Source: Oryzias latipes
Taxonomy: Eukaryota; Chordata; Actinopteri; Beloniformes; Adrianichthyidae
Reading direction: 5' to 3'
Assembly (NCBI RefSeq): GCF_002234675.1
Contig: NC_019865.2
Location: 32,460,476-32,524,475 of the forward strand
DNA: 64,000 nt
A program made the position numbers and the translations under genes. This document shows positions 19,815 through 46,670 of the stretch, piece by piece. The notes below the pieces were generated by a model. That model saw only the letters and a program-made list of their open reading frames with translations, did no database searches and had not been told where the DNA came from. Position 1 is the stretch's first letter, and each line of letters opens with the position of its first letter.

Positions 19815-22265
19815 GGGGCCTGTTTCAGAAAGGAGGTTAACCAGGGAAACCCTGGGTTTTCCGTTTCAGAATGGGAGGTTTGTTAAACCAGAGAAAGCAG
19901 AGTAAGTCAAACCCGTTTCTGAAAGAGAGGTAACTTCTACTCGGAGTCAGTGTCCATGGTTACTTATGGTGTGAACCTAACCTGGTCGGGAGCAGGTTTT
20001 ATTCTCTAAACTCAAGGTTTCTGCCGGTCCCCTCCCCTTTTTAAAGACGAAGCGGTATTTTTCGCTTTAACCTTCATTGCCCACATTTCCGTCACACAGA
20101 GACGGCCTAAGTGACAAGAATGGCTTGTTCTTTTTTGAGGACCCAATAGACGAGGAGGCTGCATTAATTCCTAGAGAATTACCACAACAAGAAAAAAAAG
20201 ATAAATAAAAAAAGAATCCCACAATGAATAAATTCAAGTCACAATGTATTTGGTCTTCCTTATTTCCTACAAATTGAAAAGCAACAGTAAGAATTCAATA
20301 TTCATCCAAAACCTTTATAGAATTCACCAATCACAATACACACCATACCTGTAGCTTGTGTTTTAGGATCTCAATTTCCAGATCTGACTTAAGGATCTGT
20401 CGATCTAAGTAGGACATCTCTTTATCAGTTTTCTCTATTTCTTTAATAAGATGACGTCTATATAACTCCTTAACTGGTAACTGAAAATACAGTAGTGTGG
20501 GGTTAAATCCTGTTCATTCAACATGAATACCATAGAATAACACTCTGGCATTTACTGTACGTCACTGAACTGTGTTCATCCGTGCAGAGGAGTTTGATGG
20601 ACCTTCCTCCTCCTCGTCCTCATCCTCATCCTGCGGCGGTTGTTCCTCCACACTCTGGAGGGTGGGGACGGGGGGGGGGACAAAAATAGGTTAGTCGACA
20701 CATTAATGTGAATGTGATTGTGAAGATTGTTTGACATGTACAAACATAAGATTACCTCTATAGGTCTGTCGGTATAAGCAGACAGTGTGTCATCCTCTAC
20801 ATCCTGAGAAGATGAGCGTTTGGTTGAGCACACTTTATAATACTACCTCTGCTAATTTCTGCTGTGTTATGTAGGCTACTTACAACTGCCTGGGGTTCAG
20901 TTGTGACAGGAGAGTCTAAAAGGAAGATGTTGCCATCAGAATCTGTTGAGACCAATGCAAAACCCAATGCAATGTTAAAATATTATATATATATTTATCC
21001 AAGTACTGGTGCTTCTGAGTGGCTTGAGGCTGGCATTTTGCACATTTGAAGTGAAAATATATATAATGTGTGTGTGGGTGGGTGGGGGGAGGCCTCTTAT
21101 ATTTTATGAAGGCACTTGTGTCCTGGGGAGTGACTGGCTCTGATGAACTCCCTGCAGGAATTCCCTCAGCCACCGGCCTTCCACTGTTCAGACTCAGGGC
21201 CATCTCCTCAGCATTTGTCAGAGGTGGGGGTGCAGGGCCTCCCCCTGTTTTGCAAGCCTCTGCCTTCTTTCTGTTGAATGAAGACAAATCAAATGACAGT
21301 GAACAATGGAAACAACATTAGATATGTATTGCTATGTAGATGTTTCATATGTCAAATATTGTCAACAAAGCCTACATCCACGACATGCTTAAATTTGACC
21401 TGATTGAATTATGCTTTTATACTTCATTTTTAGCTGCTGCCATGTTCTTTTAATTCCTGCAGGATTGTATCTACATGAAAATGAAATCAGGGACATTGAA
21501 TTAGATTAATGTAACAATTACTTTTTGGAAACACAATTTGCTAGCACTGCTTACTTTCTTAATCCCATAAAAACCTATACCACTTGATCAATACAACAGT
21601 AGACAAAAGTTCACTTTTAGAAACACAATTGCATGTATTAATATTAAACTGACCAACGTTTGCAAGAGGGGAAGGTTAACAAAAAGTCCTCTAAACATTA
21701 CCGACGTTAAATGCATTTTTCCCCAGATTGGTTCTGTACATTATGCAGCATTTCATGCATTTACACCAGGAATAACACTTCAAAAGTACTCCTAAATATC
21801 GCCATTTTTTATTTCACACCTTACGCTATTTAAAAAGTTATTACAGCCAATATTTTATAACAATGATTTAAAAGCAAACTTAGGCATTAACTTGAGCAGC
21901 TATGTTTTCTACGCTAACTGTCTCTGTTTTGCAGATGCAACGGTGTTGCTTGTCTTCTGGAATATGTGCTCATATTCACTGTAACTCTGCAGCAGCACGT
22001 CAAGTTCAGCTGGCGAAAAATACGCAGACCTCTTTTTTCCACGGTTGCCATGGTGACTCGTAATATCTGCGCTCCATTGATAATGGCTTCTTATAGTCGC
22101 GGTGCGCACGCTTACCTCCGAATCAGTCCACTCAGAGTTGATTGACCTAACTCGGATCAGCTTCTCTGAAACAGAAAACTCAGAGTTGTTAATCTCCCGA
22201 TTGACCAACTCAGAGTTCAAGTTTAACCTCAGAGTTGGTTGAACCTCCTTTCTGAAACAGGCCCC
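19815..22265. mobile_element. Internally deleted PIF-Harbinger element with Myb/SANT gene
   Basis: The ends are inverted repeats: GGGCCTGTTTCAGAAAGGAG at the left and CTCCTTTCTGAAACAGGCCC at the right. At 20120-20190 (plus strand) is a transposase N-terminal stub reading EDPIDEEAALI, as in HARBI1-type transposases. The rest of the transposase is deleted. The second Harbinger gene, a Myb/SANT-like DNA-binding protein, is recognisable on the minus strand at 20350-22085. Subterminal ACTCAGAGTT-type motifs repeat several times near the right end (about 22125-22240). It would need transposase in trans to move. Confidence 0.85.
20350..22085 (-). pseudogene. Harbinger Myb/SANT-like accessory protein gene (exons, likely decayed)
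   Basis: Minus-strand exons in order: about 22085-21909 encodes KKRSAYFSPAELDVLLQSYSE and QKTSNTVASAKQRQLAW, the start of a Myb/SANT-like trihelix domain. About 21287-21120 encodes NRKKAEACKTGGGPAPPPLTNAEEMAL and GRPVAEGIPAGSSSEP, the typical linker. About 20660-20576 is an acidic segment. About 20490-20350 encodes a C-terminal coiled coil (KELYRRHLIKEIEKTDKEMSY). In Harbinger elements this partner brings the transposase to the nucleus and the ends. Exon borders are approximate and integrity is uncertain. Confidence 0.65.
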
Positions 22266-22387
22266 TGGTCTACTTTATCATGGTAAAACAGAGCTTCGTC
22301 ACTTTCAAGGAAAAGTACGGGGTTGCTGGACAAACAGAAAAAAAAATGTCTGGGGAACATAAAAAAACAAAAGAACAACAAAAACAT

Positions 22388-22816
22388 TTTTTTTTTTATA
22401 AAAAGAGCGGTAAGTTGCTATTCTGCACATTTAAAAAATTCCAAGGTGTCAAAAGTTCTTATAGCTTTGGGGTTAGAAGAAGATTTTATTGTTTTGGTAT
22501 ATTGGTTTAACTCAATCATAAAAAGTTTGAACATGGGCTTTTTTCCCCCAGAAAAATTGCATTTATCAATATGAAATTTGGATATTATTATTAAAAGATT
22601 AATTAAGTAGTATTCCCTTATTAGTGATCTTTTTAACATTATAAAAACCAAATAAAATATCTTCTTATACCAGATTAAATTTTTACTTTTTACATTGAAC
22701 AAAAGAGGTGAAGTCATTCCAAAAAGTTGCTGTTTGGGGCATTTCCAGAATAGATGTGTGATTGTTTCAGTGTCTGATTTACAAAAGGAGCAGTTTCTAT
22801 CAATGTCAATGTGTAG
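22388..22816 (-). mobile_element. L1/Tx1-like LINE 3' end, outer copy
   Basis: An 11-nt T run at about 22389-22399 marks the tail. On the minus strand, 22717-22418 encodes a C-terminal ORF2 tail (ISKFHIDKCNFSGGKKPMF, SSNPKAIRTFDTL). Upstream, at about 22760-22800, remnants of the zinc-knuckle-like region are readable. It is severely 5'-truncated. A second LINE end inserted at its right border (22834-23230). Confidence 0.65.
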
Positions 22817-22833
22817 TGAGGAAGTGTGATGTA

Positions 22834-23230
22834 TTTTTTTTTTTTTACTTTATTGTTCAAAACAAATATGTATGACAAGAACAATAGTCATAACAACAAC
22901 AACAGTCCTAACAACGAGAATGCCAGGGGATGGTACATGTATTACAAAAGAAAAATTACAGAATCAGATTGCTATGCATTGAAAATGTTCAACAACAGAC
23001 AGTTTTCATAAATATGTATGGCCTTTTTGTTTAAGCTATTAGAAATAGTGTGCAAATAAGATTCGAAATCTTTAATTATTACAGGGGGAAAAAGTAGTGA
23101 TGAGGAAAACTTTGATTTGTGAATATGAAATTTACCAAATATTATAATTAGATTAATTGCCAATTTTAATTTTGATCTCATGTTCTTTTCGTGTAGGCCA
23201 AATATGATATGTTCAAATTTAATCTGATAT
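22834..23230 (-). mobile_element. L1/Tx1-like LINE 3' end, nested copy with 17-bp TSD
   Basis: The direct repeat TGAGGAAGTGTGATGTA occurs at 22817-22833 and 23231-23247. The 397-bp insert begins with a T run (poly(A) on the minus strand) and matches the 3' end of the LINE at 13686-19047, including AATATGTATGACA and the KFHIHKSKFSSS codons. It is an extreme 5' truncation. It lies about 20 bp upstream of the TGACGTCA palindrome in the mfn2 5' flank. Confidence 0.88.
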
Positions 23231-23268
23231 TGAGGAAGTGTGATGTAATGCTGGTTTTCATCGATACG

Positions 23269-23276
23269 TGACGTCA
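23269..23276. promoter_or_regulatory. CRE-like palindrome upstream of mfn2
   Basis: A perfect TGACGTCA octamer within ACGTGACGTCATCACGT, the consensus for CREB/ATF factors. It lies about 1.1 kb upstream of the mfn2 start codon and some 470 bp before the proposed exon 1 donor. Function is inferred from the motif and position only. Confidence 0.45.
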
Positions 23277-23449
23277 TCACGTCAGGGTTTCGCGACCGAA
23301 ACGGTGGCCGTTAGCCGGAAACATTTATTCAACTGTTTTGTTTTAAAATAATAATAGGGTTACATTTGTGTAGCAACATCTCCTGTGGCTATACAACAAT
23401 TTGGATTACATTTCACAGAAAAAAAAGAAGAAAAAAACTAATCAGCTGG

Positions 23450-24396
23450 ACTCATGTACTTCCGGGTCATCTGACGCGCAACCGGATCCGGTTCTTTTCG
23501 GGACAATTCCGTGTTTGGACCCCTCGGTGACAGAACCGATTCGGTCTGGAGCTGACTGCTAACCTCTGCGCTTCCGCCACAGACGGAGCTCCAACAGCCG
23601 GCTGGCTTTGGTGTAGCGGACCGAACGAGGACTTCCGGGCGTGCTTGACATCACCTTGACTGTGCGGAGGCCCGGCACGACCTCCGACACACGCGCGCCA
23701 GAATGCAGTTCGAGCCCCGGCCCTGGAAGACGCTCCAAACTTAAGGTAACTGTCGGTTCAGACCGCCAGAGAAGTCCGAACCGGGTCCAAGGCAGACAGC
23801 CCGCTGAGTCAGGGGCGGCTGAAGCTGAGAGTGCCCGGCCCGTGTGCATCATCATGTCGGCCCGGCCGGTACCACCCGCAGGTGCTGCCGGTGACCTCCA
23901 ACTGCAGTCGGTTTGTAGCGTCCGATACCGGAAAACCGGGAAGCGGGTGTTGCTTCGGTCTTCAGAGTCACCCGGACCTCTGAGTCCAGGCTCCCCAGCG
24001 AACCCGGACAGTCGCTGCCAGGCAGAACCAAAGCACAGGGCTTCCTGTCTGATCCGGGTCCATCAGGACAGACCTGTCTGTCCCGGGTTTGCTGTGAGGC
24101 TGAGACAGAAGCAGAGGAAGACCCGGTCCAGAGCAGAGACGGTCTCCTCCACATCCGCTTTACAGCCTGACTGACTGACATGTTTTAGCTCTGCTGGTGC
24201 TGGTGCTGGTTCTGGTTCTGCTCAGCTTCAGCACCAGCACCCAGGGGAGCTGTCATTAAGAGGGCGTGGCTTCATGCTCCAGGTAAACGTAAACCCTGTC
24301 ACCACAAGGTCACACGTTGGTTGATGCGTTCGCGGTCACCGCTGCTGTCCGTGGCGTGCTCAGCGCTGTCCGCTGTGCTTTTCCCTGAACAGTGCC
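23450..24396 (+). promoter_or_regulatory. mfn2: CpG-rich mfn2 promoter and 5' UTR region
   Basis: The sequence changes from AT-rich repeats to GC- and CpG-rich DNA from about 23450. A possible non-coding first exon ends at 23745 with AG|GTAACT. The coding exon is preceded by TTCCCTGAACAG, so its acceptor is at 24392 and the start codon at 24397. Long open frames here on both strands reflect GC content, not genes. The transcription start cannot be placed from sequence alone. Confidence 0.5.
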
Positions 24397-39206
<14,810 letters not shown>

Positions 39207-39310
39207 TGCACCTGACCCGCCTGTGGAGGGGGGCAGAGCTTATTCTGCCCCATCCAGCTTCTGACTTTTGCTCTAATGTAATGCCTCTGATTGGTCGTCT
39301 CGATTTCAAA

Positions 39311-39316
39311 AATAAA
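39311..39316 (+). terminator. mfn2: mfn2 polyadenylation signal
   Basis: AATAAA lies 105 nt after the stop codon, giving a short 3' UTR. A GT-rich stretch (GGTGTATCTGTGCTGGTGTT) follows at about 39331-39350, as expected for a cleavage site. Confidence 0.7.
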
Positions 39317-40408
39317 GAACCACGATGGGAAAGGTGTATCTGTGCTGGTGTTCCGCCTCACACAAACCATCCTCCTCTGCCGCTGATGTCCTCTAAGGCT
39401 CTCAGGTAAAGCCTTAGTCACATGCTAAGGCGTGTGAGAGTGGACCCGTACGGGAGCTGTGGGTTTTTGGGGTGTCTGGGCCTGTGGGGGGGTCATAGAG
39501 AGGGGCAGCTGCACCTTAAGGGGAGCGCAGGTGTGTCTTGCAGTTCTCTTCAGGCTCGTACGGCCACCTAGGGACGACATGAAAACGGAACGTACCATTG
39601 TTGTGTGTTAAGTGTATTGTGAGGTGTTTGTAAGAATAGTGTGCCTCTATGCCACACTAGTCGTTAGCAAGCTCAATTAGCACCCGCACAGGGTGTGCAC
39701 GTCATACACAAGTGTATAGGATGCCCACGCTAACTGTACTCTAAGTTGTTTTCTCAGCAATCAAGTAGGAGACCACGCTAATCACATGAAAGCAATCACT
39801 TGCATGGTGAGCAAATAGGATCATAAAGCACCAGAAAATTACTGTAAACAATGTAATAAAAGTTGTAGATTTATGAGCATCTTTTGTTCTTCAGAGACTG
39901 ACAAAGAGCTTTACCTACTAGAACTTGAGCAATATGCTGTGTTCTATCTTATGAATTGCATGTCATAAATGGCATTCTTGCGTGTTCTTCAATGCTGTTC
40001 TGTTGCATTAATGTATGAAAATCAACATTTTGTTTGAATTAAAAAGTGAAACCCATGAGTTCTCCTTTGCATAGTCTGTTGGCCTTAAACATAAAACTGA
40101 CCTCGAGATACTCTTTACAGCTCCACTCTATCATCTTTTGATCCATTGAAAAGCATTCCCATTGGTTTTTGATTTTGCCGTTTTTGGCATTTTATTTAAG
40201 CTTTATTTAATAGGGACAGTGCTCATTAATGAACATCTACCAAACAATGATAGGCGTAAACATGCTGGATTATAGCAATGATGCTAATTTGCATCCATAG
40301 TCCCTAGGCAGGAAACATAAAACAGGATAAAACAAAAGAGAGTCACAGATACAATAAGAACACAAGAAAGTGGTACATTATGAGAGTTAAGTCAGTGGCT
40401 ACAGGACT
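39317..40408. other. mfn2 downstream region, no gene seen
   Basis: About 1.1 kb with no exon-like frame. The segment from about 40190 (AAGCTTTATTTAATAGGGACAG) looks like the 3' end of an interspersed repeat, but I cannot name it. Confidence 0.4.
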
Positions 40409-40448
40409 GGTAGGGTTGTGTATCTTTCAATTTGATTTGCATCTCATA

Positions 40449-42074
<1,626 letters not shown>

Positions 42075-42076
42075 TA

Positions 42077-42904
42077 CAAGCTCCACAAATCGATACACAA
42101 ACGATTTAACTAACTTTGTGGTGATACGATACAGTCCACTTCTACCTGAATGGAAATAATCTACCGTACATATTAATCAATCATTTGGCATTTGAAACTA
42201 TAAATAATAATTCATACCTTTCATAAGTTTTATTTACTGGCACTTTTTATTTTAATCAGCAAAACTAAAATGTCTTTGACATAACGGCTTCAAACATTAA
42301 ACATTGTCATTTTGTGCCTTTTAGACTGTTTTGTCCTTTGCGTTTAACAAAAGTGTCAAATGAATATATTTAGATATTGTTTGACGTGCTGAGAAAAAAA
42401 GGGTTAACGTTTGTTTAATGAGCACAGCATGGTGTTTTTAGGATGCTCAGCAGATGCATTTTAACACCACCAGATGGTGACCATCCCTTTCCTTTGCATT
42501 ATTGGTTTTGCCCAGTACCCTTCAGTCAGTAGTTGGATTATGAAAACTATGTAAAACTATACAATGAATTACCTAAGTAGGGATGTGTTTATATGAGCTT
42601 GCTTCTTCCCGCTCCTTTTTAAGCAACAAATTAAACTCTACTTGACTTTAGTTAATGATCGCTATATTTAAAGTGAAGTGACTTTTTTATTTTTTGTTTT
42701 TTTATCTATGCATTTCATCATTTCTGTAATGAGTTTGATAAATCTGTGTAAATTCTTTATTGCTTTGACTACAATGCTTGAAATAAATCGATCAGTCAAT
42801 CCATCCTTAGGAAGAAGAGACTTTTGCCGGCACTCCTCCCTTAAGGAGCCCAAGGAGACAAAATTCGTGACAAAGCACATACAGAGCATGAAAACAACAT
42901 GCAA
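42077..42904. other. Unassigned intergenic stretch
   Basis: The first ~60 bp may be the other half of the repeat hit by Tc1. The remainder is AT-rich, with short frames on both strands at 42668-42904 that carry no domain. No gene is supported. Confidence 0.35.
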
Positions 42905-43608
42905 AGTACTTGCTAAAATTAAATTTATTTGGGGTTTTATTTTCGAAACAAGCTGTGTTTTTCGTTTGAAGTAAAGAAGCGACTTGTAGCTGCGACTTTC
43001 CTCTCTGTGTTGGATTATGGAGACCTGTTTTACATGAATGCTTCAGCTCAATGTCTTCGAATGATTGACACAGTTTATCATTCTTCTCTGAGGTTCATTA
43101 CTAACTGTAAAACAATGACACATCACTGTGAGGTGGATTCTCAAGTGGGATGGCCTGCCCTGGCAATACGGAGGAGGATTCATTGGTACACTTTCATTTA
43201 TAAGGCACTACATCTGTTCCTTACTGTCACAGAGGAGCGCAGATTCTTATTCTCCTCGTTCACATGATCGTGTGTTGCTCTCTGTTCCATTTGCTTGCAC
43301 CGAACTGGGCAAAAAGGCTTTTGTCCACTCTGCACCTTATGCATGGAACATGTTGCAGAAGGACTGGATCTTGATAGAGTTGATTTCCTTGAATGCTTTT
43401 AAATTTAAACTGAGAGGTCTCGAGGCTGACTCCTTAACATGCACTTGTTTTTCATAATCGGTTTGTTATTTCCTGTTATTTTGATCTTTGTGATTATGTA
43501 ACAGTATTTTAGTCGCTGCTGCCAATTGGCCAGGACTCCCTTGAAAAAGAGGTTTTTAATCTCAATGGGACTTTCCTGGTTAAATAAAGGTTAAATACAA
43601 TAAAAAAA
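42905..43608 (+). mobile_element. L2-type LINE 3' end
   Basis: The plus strand encodes the C-terminal end of an L2-like RT ORF: FEVKKRLVAATFLSVLDYGD, SLRFITNCKTMTHHCEVD, GWPALAIRRRIHWYTFIYKA, with frameshifts. The 3' UTR has the characteristic GGCCAGGACTCCCTTGAAAA and GACTTTCCTGGTTAAATAAA motifs and ends in AATAAAGGTTAAATACAATA. It is 5'-truncated. Confidence 0.75.
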
Positions 43609-45191
43609 CACGTAAGCAATGAACACGTTGAGAGCGTGTTCTGTGTGGAGCAAAGCATGTGATGAGAATACATCAGGAACAGGCTCAGACCATGGAAGGC
43701 CACGCCTCTCCCGTGGCCTTTCATGGTCCCTGATTGGTTGACATGACTCATCGTCTTTGCCAAAAGTCCGATTTTTTAACTCTAGACACGCTGCAATGCC
43801 CAAATTGTGCTGCTGCCCCACTGATGTGCTGCACCTGACGCTGGAGTCACGCTTCAGGACCGCAGATCATGTCTGTACATTGACTTAACATTGAAACTGG
43901 ATGCATCTGTTGGGATGTGCAGCAGTTTGGTTTTCTACTGTTCACTGGCGCATGTTCACCACCTGCATTTGGAAAAGCTCGGTGTGAAATGTCACAGTGG
44001 TGTAAATCTGGTGAATCTTGTGCCAGACTTTTTCTTTCACAGCTCTATTCTGATAGATGAAAAACTTGGTGTCATAGAATTCCATCCAGGCACAAACTGC
44101 AGTTAGTCATTTCTCCTCCATGATCAATTTTTTTTAACCGAATGGCACTTCAGTGTTTTGAAAAACGCCCCATCCACACATCACTTCCAGATCCATGTCC
44201 CTGATTGGTCAAAGTTTCTACTGTTTGACCTACAACTATTTGAAAGTTCAGGTGGTTGAACTTTCTGGGTACGTTTACTGAAACCTGGTTTGTTAGTAGA
44301 GCCTGAGAACGGACGTAAAAACTCGCGTAGCGTCGCATGAACGGTTTTGAACGCAGAAGCCAGAACTGTGGCTTAATGGTCGTTTACATAGACTTTACAT
44401 TGAAAGTGGCTGCTTGAACGCAAGTTGACACGGCAGGTGGAAGTGTAGCTTCAGAGTTTGTGTATTTTGGAGAGTTTTCCTCTTGGAAAAATTCATTAAG
44501 GAGGTAACTAGTTCTGGTGGCTTCAGATCAGGTTCATTGTATTTAAACATTTAGCTGTTTATAGATTTAAGTTGCTGGTCCATGTTTTTCCTTTAGTTCC
44601 TGGAGTATTATGACGCTTCTGTCATTATCTATACGTCTTATATGTTTTATGTTTCATGCTCTTCCTGACACTACCCACTGATTTTACCGGGCTTGATGCC
44701 GGCACAAGCAGGACTCTGTTGAGGCTGCATTTATTTATTTATTTTATGTAATGCCTGTCTATTTGTCTGTCTGTCCATCCTTATGTTTTTGTCTTTTCTT
44801 CAATACATTTATTTTATTTTTTTGTTTAATGAGTATTATTTTTTTGTAGGGGAGGGGTGTAATTTGGGTTCCTTTGGATTGTTGTGGGCCATCACATTTG
44901 GGGGGGTAATCTCTTGGACGGGCACGGACACATCTATTAGACATCATGACTGACATCATGTGCTATGCATCTGTTGGACATCGGTTCATAGCGGTATGTT
45001 TCACATCGCCGTTTAGATCTCCAGCAGACAACTTTCCCACATCTAATCGTGTCACCATCCCATCATGCCCCGCGTGTTGTAAACAAGCCATGTTGGTAGT
45101 TCCTTCCCACCGGACACAAGATTTCTATTAGATAACTATTACACATCTATTGTAGGTGTCTACTGGACATGTCAGACATCTCTATACGGCC
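43609..45191. other. Unassigned intergenic stretch
   Basis: About 1.6 kb without a supported gene. A short palindrome, CCACGCCTCTCCCGTGG, lies at 43699-43715, and GTAAAAACTCGCGTAGCGTC near 44316 may mark a repeat. Frames on both strands are short and carry no domain. Confidence 0.35.
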
Positions 45192-45351
45192 TTTCCCAAC
45201 CCTGGTCCTCAGAAAAAACTGCCCTTCATTTTTAGAAAACAACTCAAACACACCTGCCCTTCATCGACAGATGAGCTGAATCAGGTGTGCATCGGCAGGG
45301 CAGCATGGAAAACGTCCAGGACAGTATTCCCCGAGGACCAGGGTTCGGAAA
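45192..45351. mobile_element. Short MITE with inverted ends
   Basis: About 160 bp starting TTTCCCAACCCTGGTCCTC and ending GAGGACCAGGGTTCGGAAA, an almost perfect inverted pair (one mismatch). The interior AACACACCTG...CAGGTGTG is also inverted. This pattern is common in fish genomes and fits a small non-autonomous DNA element; the superfamily is not assigned. Confidence 0.7.
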
Positions 45352-45424
45352 CACTCCTCTGTTAGATGTCTACCAATAGCGCCCTGCATACAGAGGTCTC
45401 CTACACATCTACCTGTCAACATCT

Positions 45425-45716
45425 TGTTGTTGGTCACCCTTCGGCATATCCCTTCAGGAGTCGCCACAGTGAATCAGCTTTCACTAATTTGCACTGGAGG
45501 TTTGGCAGAGATTTTTATGCCGGACGTCCTGCCTGACACTCTCCTGTATCTCATCCAGGCTGGGGACCGGTACAGGAGGACCCAGACTTGGGCCCCCTTG
45601 TGGCTACCTAGTGAGGCAGAAGCGTGAAGGGCTGAAGCTCATCGAGTCCCCTAGGAATTGAACCCTGATTTCCCATGTGCCAGTCCCTGACTGGCCAACT
45701 GAGCTATCCAGCCGCT
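45425..45716 (-). mobile_element. tRNA-derived SINE with RTE-derived body and tail
   Basis: Read on the minus strand, the head GCGGCTGGATAGCTCAGTTGG contains a perfect tRNA A box (TAGCTCAGTTGG), and about 35 nt later GGGTTCAATTCC is a B box, so it has a type 2 Pol III promoter. After the head, GGTAGCCACAAGGGGGCCCA, CCGGTCCCCAGCCTGGATGA and GACGTCCGGCATAAAAAT match the leader of the RTE at 15209. The tail GATTCACTGTGGCGACTCCT and GAAGGGATATGCCGAAGG match the RTE 3' end. It has no coding capacity. The shared 3' tail implies mobilisation by RTE enzymes. Confidence 0.85.
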
Positions 45717-45961
45717 ATAATTATTAGATGTCTATAGTGTTCTGCGTATACAGGTCTCTTGCACATTTACCTGTAGACATCTAATCTTTGGATACTTTTA
45801 GTTGTCATTTAGAGAACTTTGCGGGACTGTTGTTCCCTGTTTCTGTTGCTCCCAGAAAGAGACATTTGGGTTCCTTTCTAACTGACCAAAACCCACTGAG
45901 AGCCAGAAAGTCCCACTTCTCTGTTTAGAAAAACATATAATTTGTTTCTCTGGCCGTTATT

Positions 45962-46440
45962 CCATCCATCCATCCTCCATCCATCCATCCATCCATCCAT
46001 GCATCCATCCATGCATCCATCCATCCATCCATCCATCCATCCATGCATCCATCCATCCAACCCTCCATCCATCCATCCATCCATCCAACCCTCCATCCAT
46101 CCATCCATCCATCCATCTATCCATCCATCCATCCATCCATCCAACCCTCCATCCATCCATCCATCCATCCATGCATCCATGCATCCATCCATCCAACCCT
46201 CCATCTATCCATCCATCCATCCATCCTTCTATCCATCCATCCATCCAACCCTCCATCTATCCATCCATCCATCCATCCATCCATCCATCCATCCATCCAA
46301 CCCTCCATCCATCCATCCATCCATCCATCCATCCATCCATCCATCCATCCATCCATCCATCCATCCATCCATCCATGCATCCATGCATCCATCCATCCAA
46401 CCCTCCATCTATCCATCCATACATCCATCCATTCATCCAT
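45962..46440. repeat. CCAT tetranucleotide array
   Basis: About 480 bp of CCAT units with CCAACCCTCCAT and TGCATCCATGCATCC variants recurring at intervals, giving a higher-order pattern. All frames stay open because a 4-nt unit reads as a repeated four-residue peptide, so these frames are not genes. It adjoins a LINE C-terminus at 46441. Confidence 0.95.
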
Positions 46441-46670
46441 TTTCTATTCATCTGGGACCGGGTCACGGGGGCAGCCGTCTAAGCAGAGATGCCCAGACTT
46501 CTCTCTCCCCGGCCACTTCCTCCAGCTCCTCTGGGGGGACCCTGAGGCGTTACCAGGCCAGCAGAGAGACTTAGTCTCTCCAGGGTGTCCTGGGTCTTCC
46601 ACGGGGCCTCTACCCAGTGGGACATGCCCAGAACTCCTCCCCAGGGAGGCGTCCAGGAGGCATGATTCCA
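46441..46670 (-). mobile_element. LINE C-terminal fragment (Rex1-like or related), minus strand
   Basis: Minus-strand translation gives [45 protein letters not shown] and a stop after SQMNRKWMN-type sequence at the array. The PRGRPRTxWRD...[12 protein letters not shown] pattern is the familiar C-terminus of a fish non-LTR family. Several stops are present. The family name is uncertain. The GGAT array lies exactly at its 3' side. Confidence 0.6.

Noticed and set aside
23641-24174. 177-codon frame in the CpG-rich region before mfn2
   Set aside because: GC-rich 5' region with frames on both strands; the mfn2 start at 24397 is supported by homology and an acceptor at 24392.
45640-45716. A functional tRNA gene
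   Set aside because: A and B boxes are intact but the sequence does not close an acceptor stem with its 3' part, and it continues into an RTE-like body; it is a SINE head.
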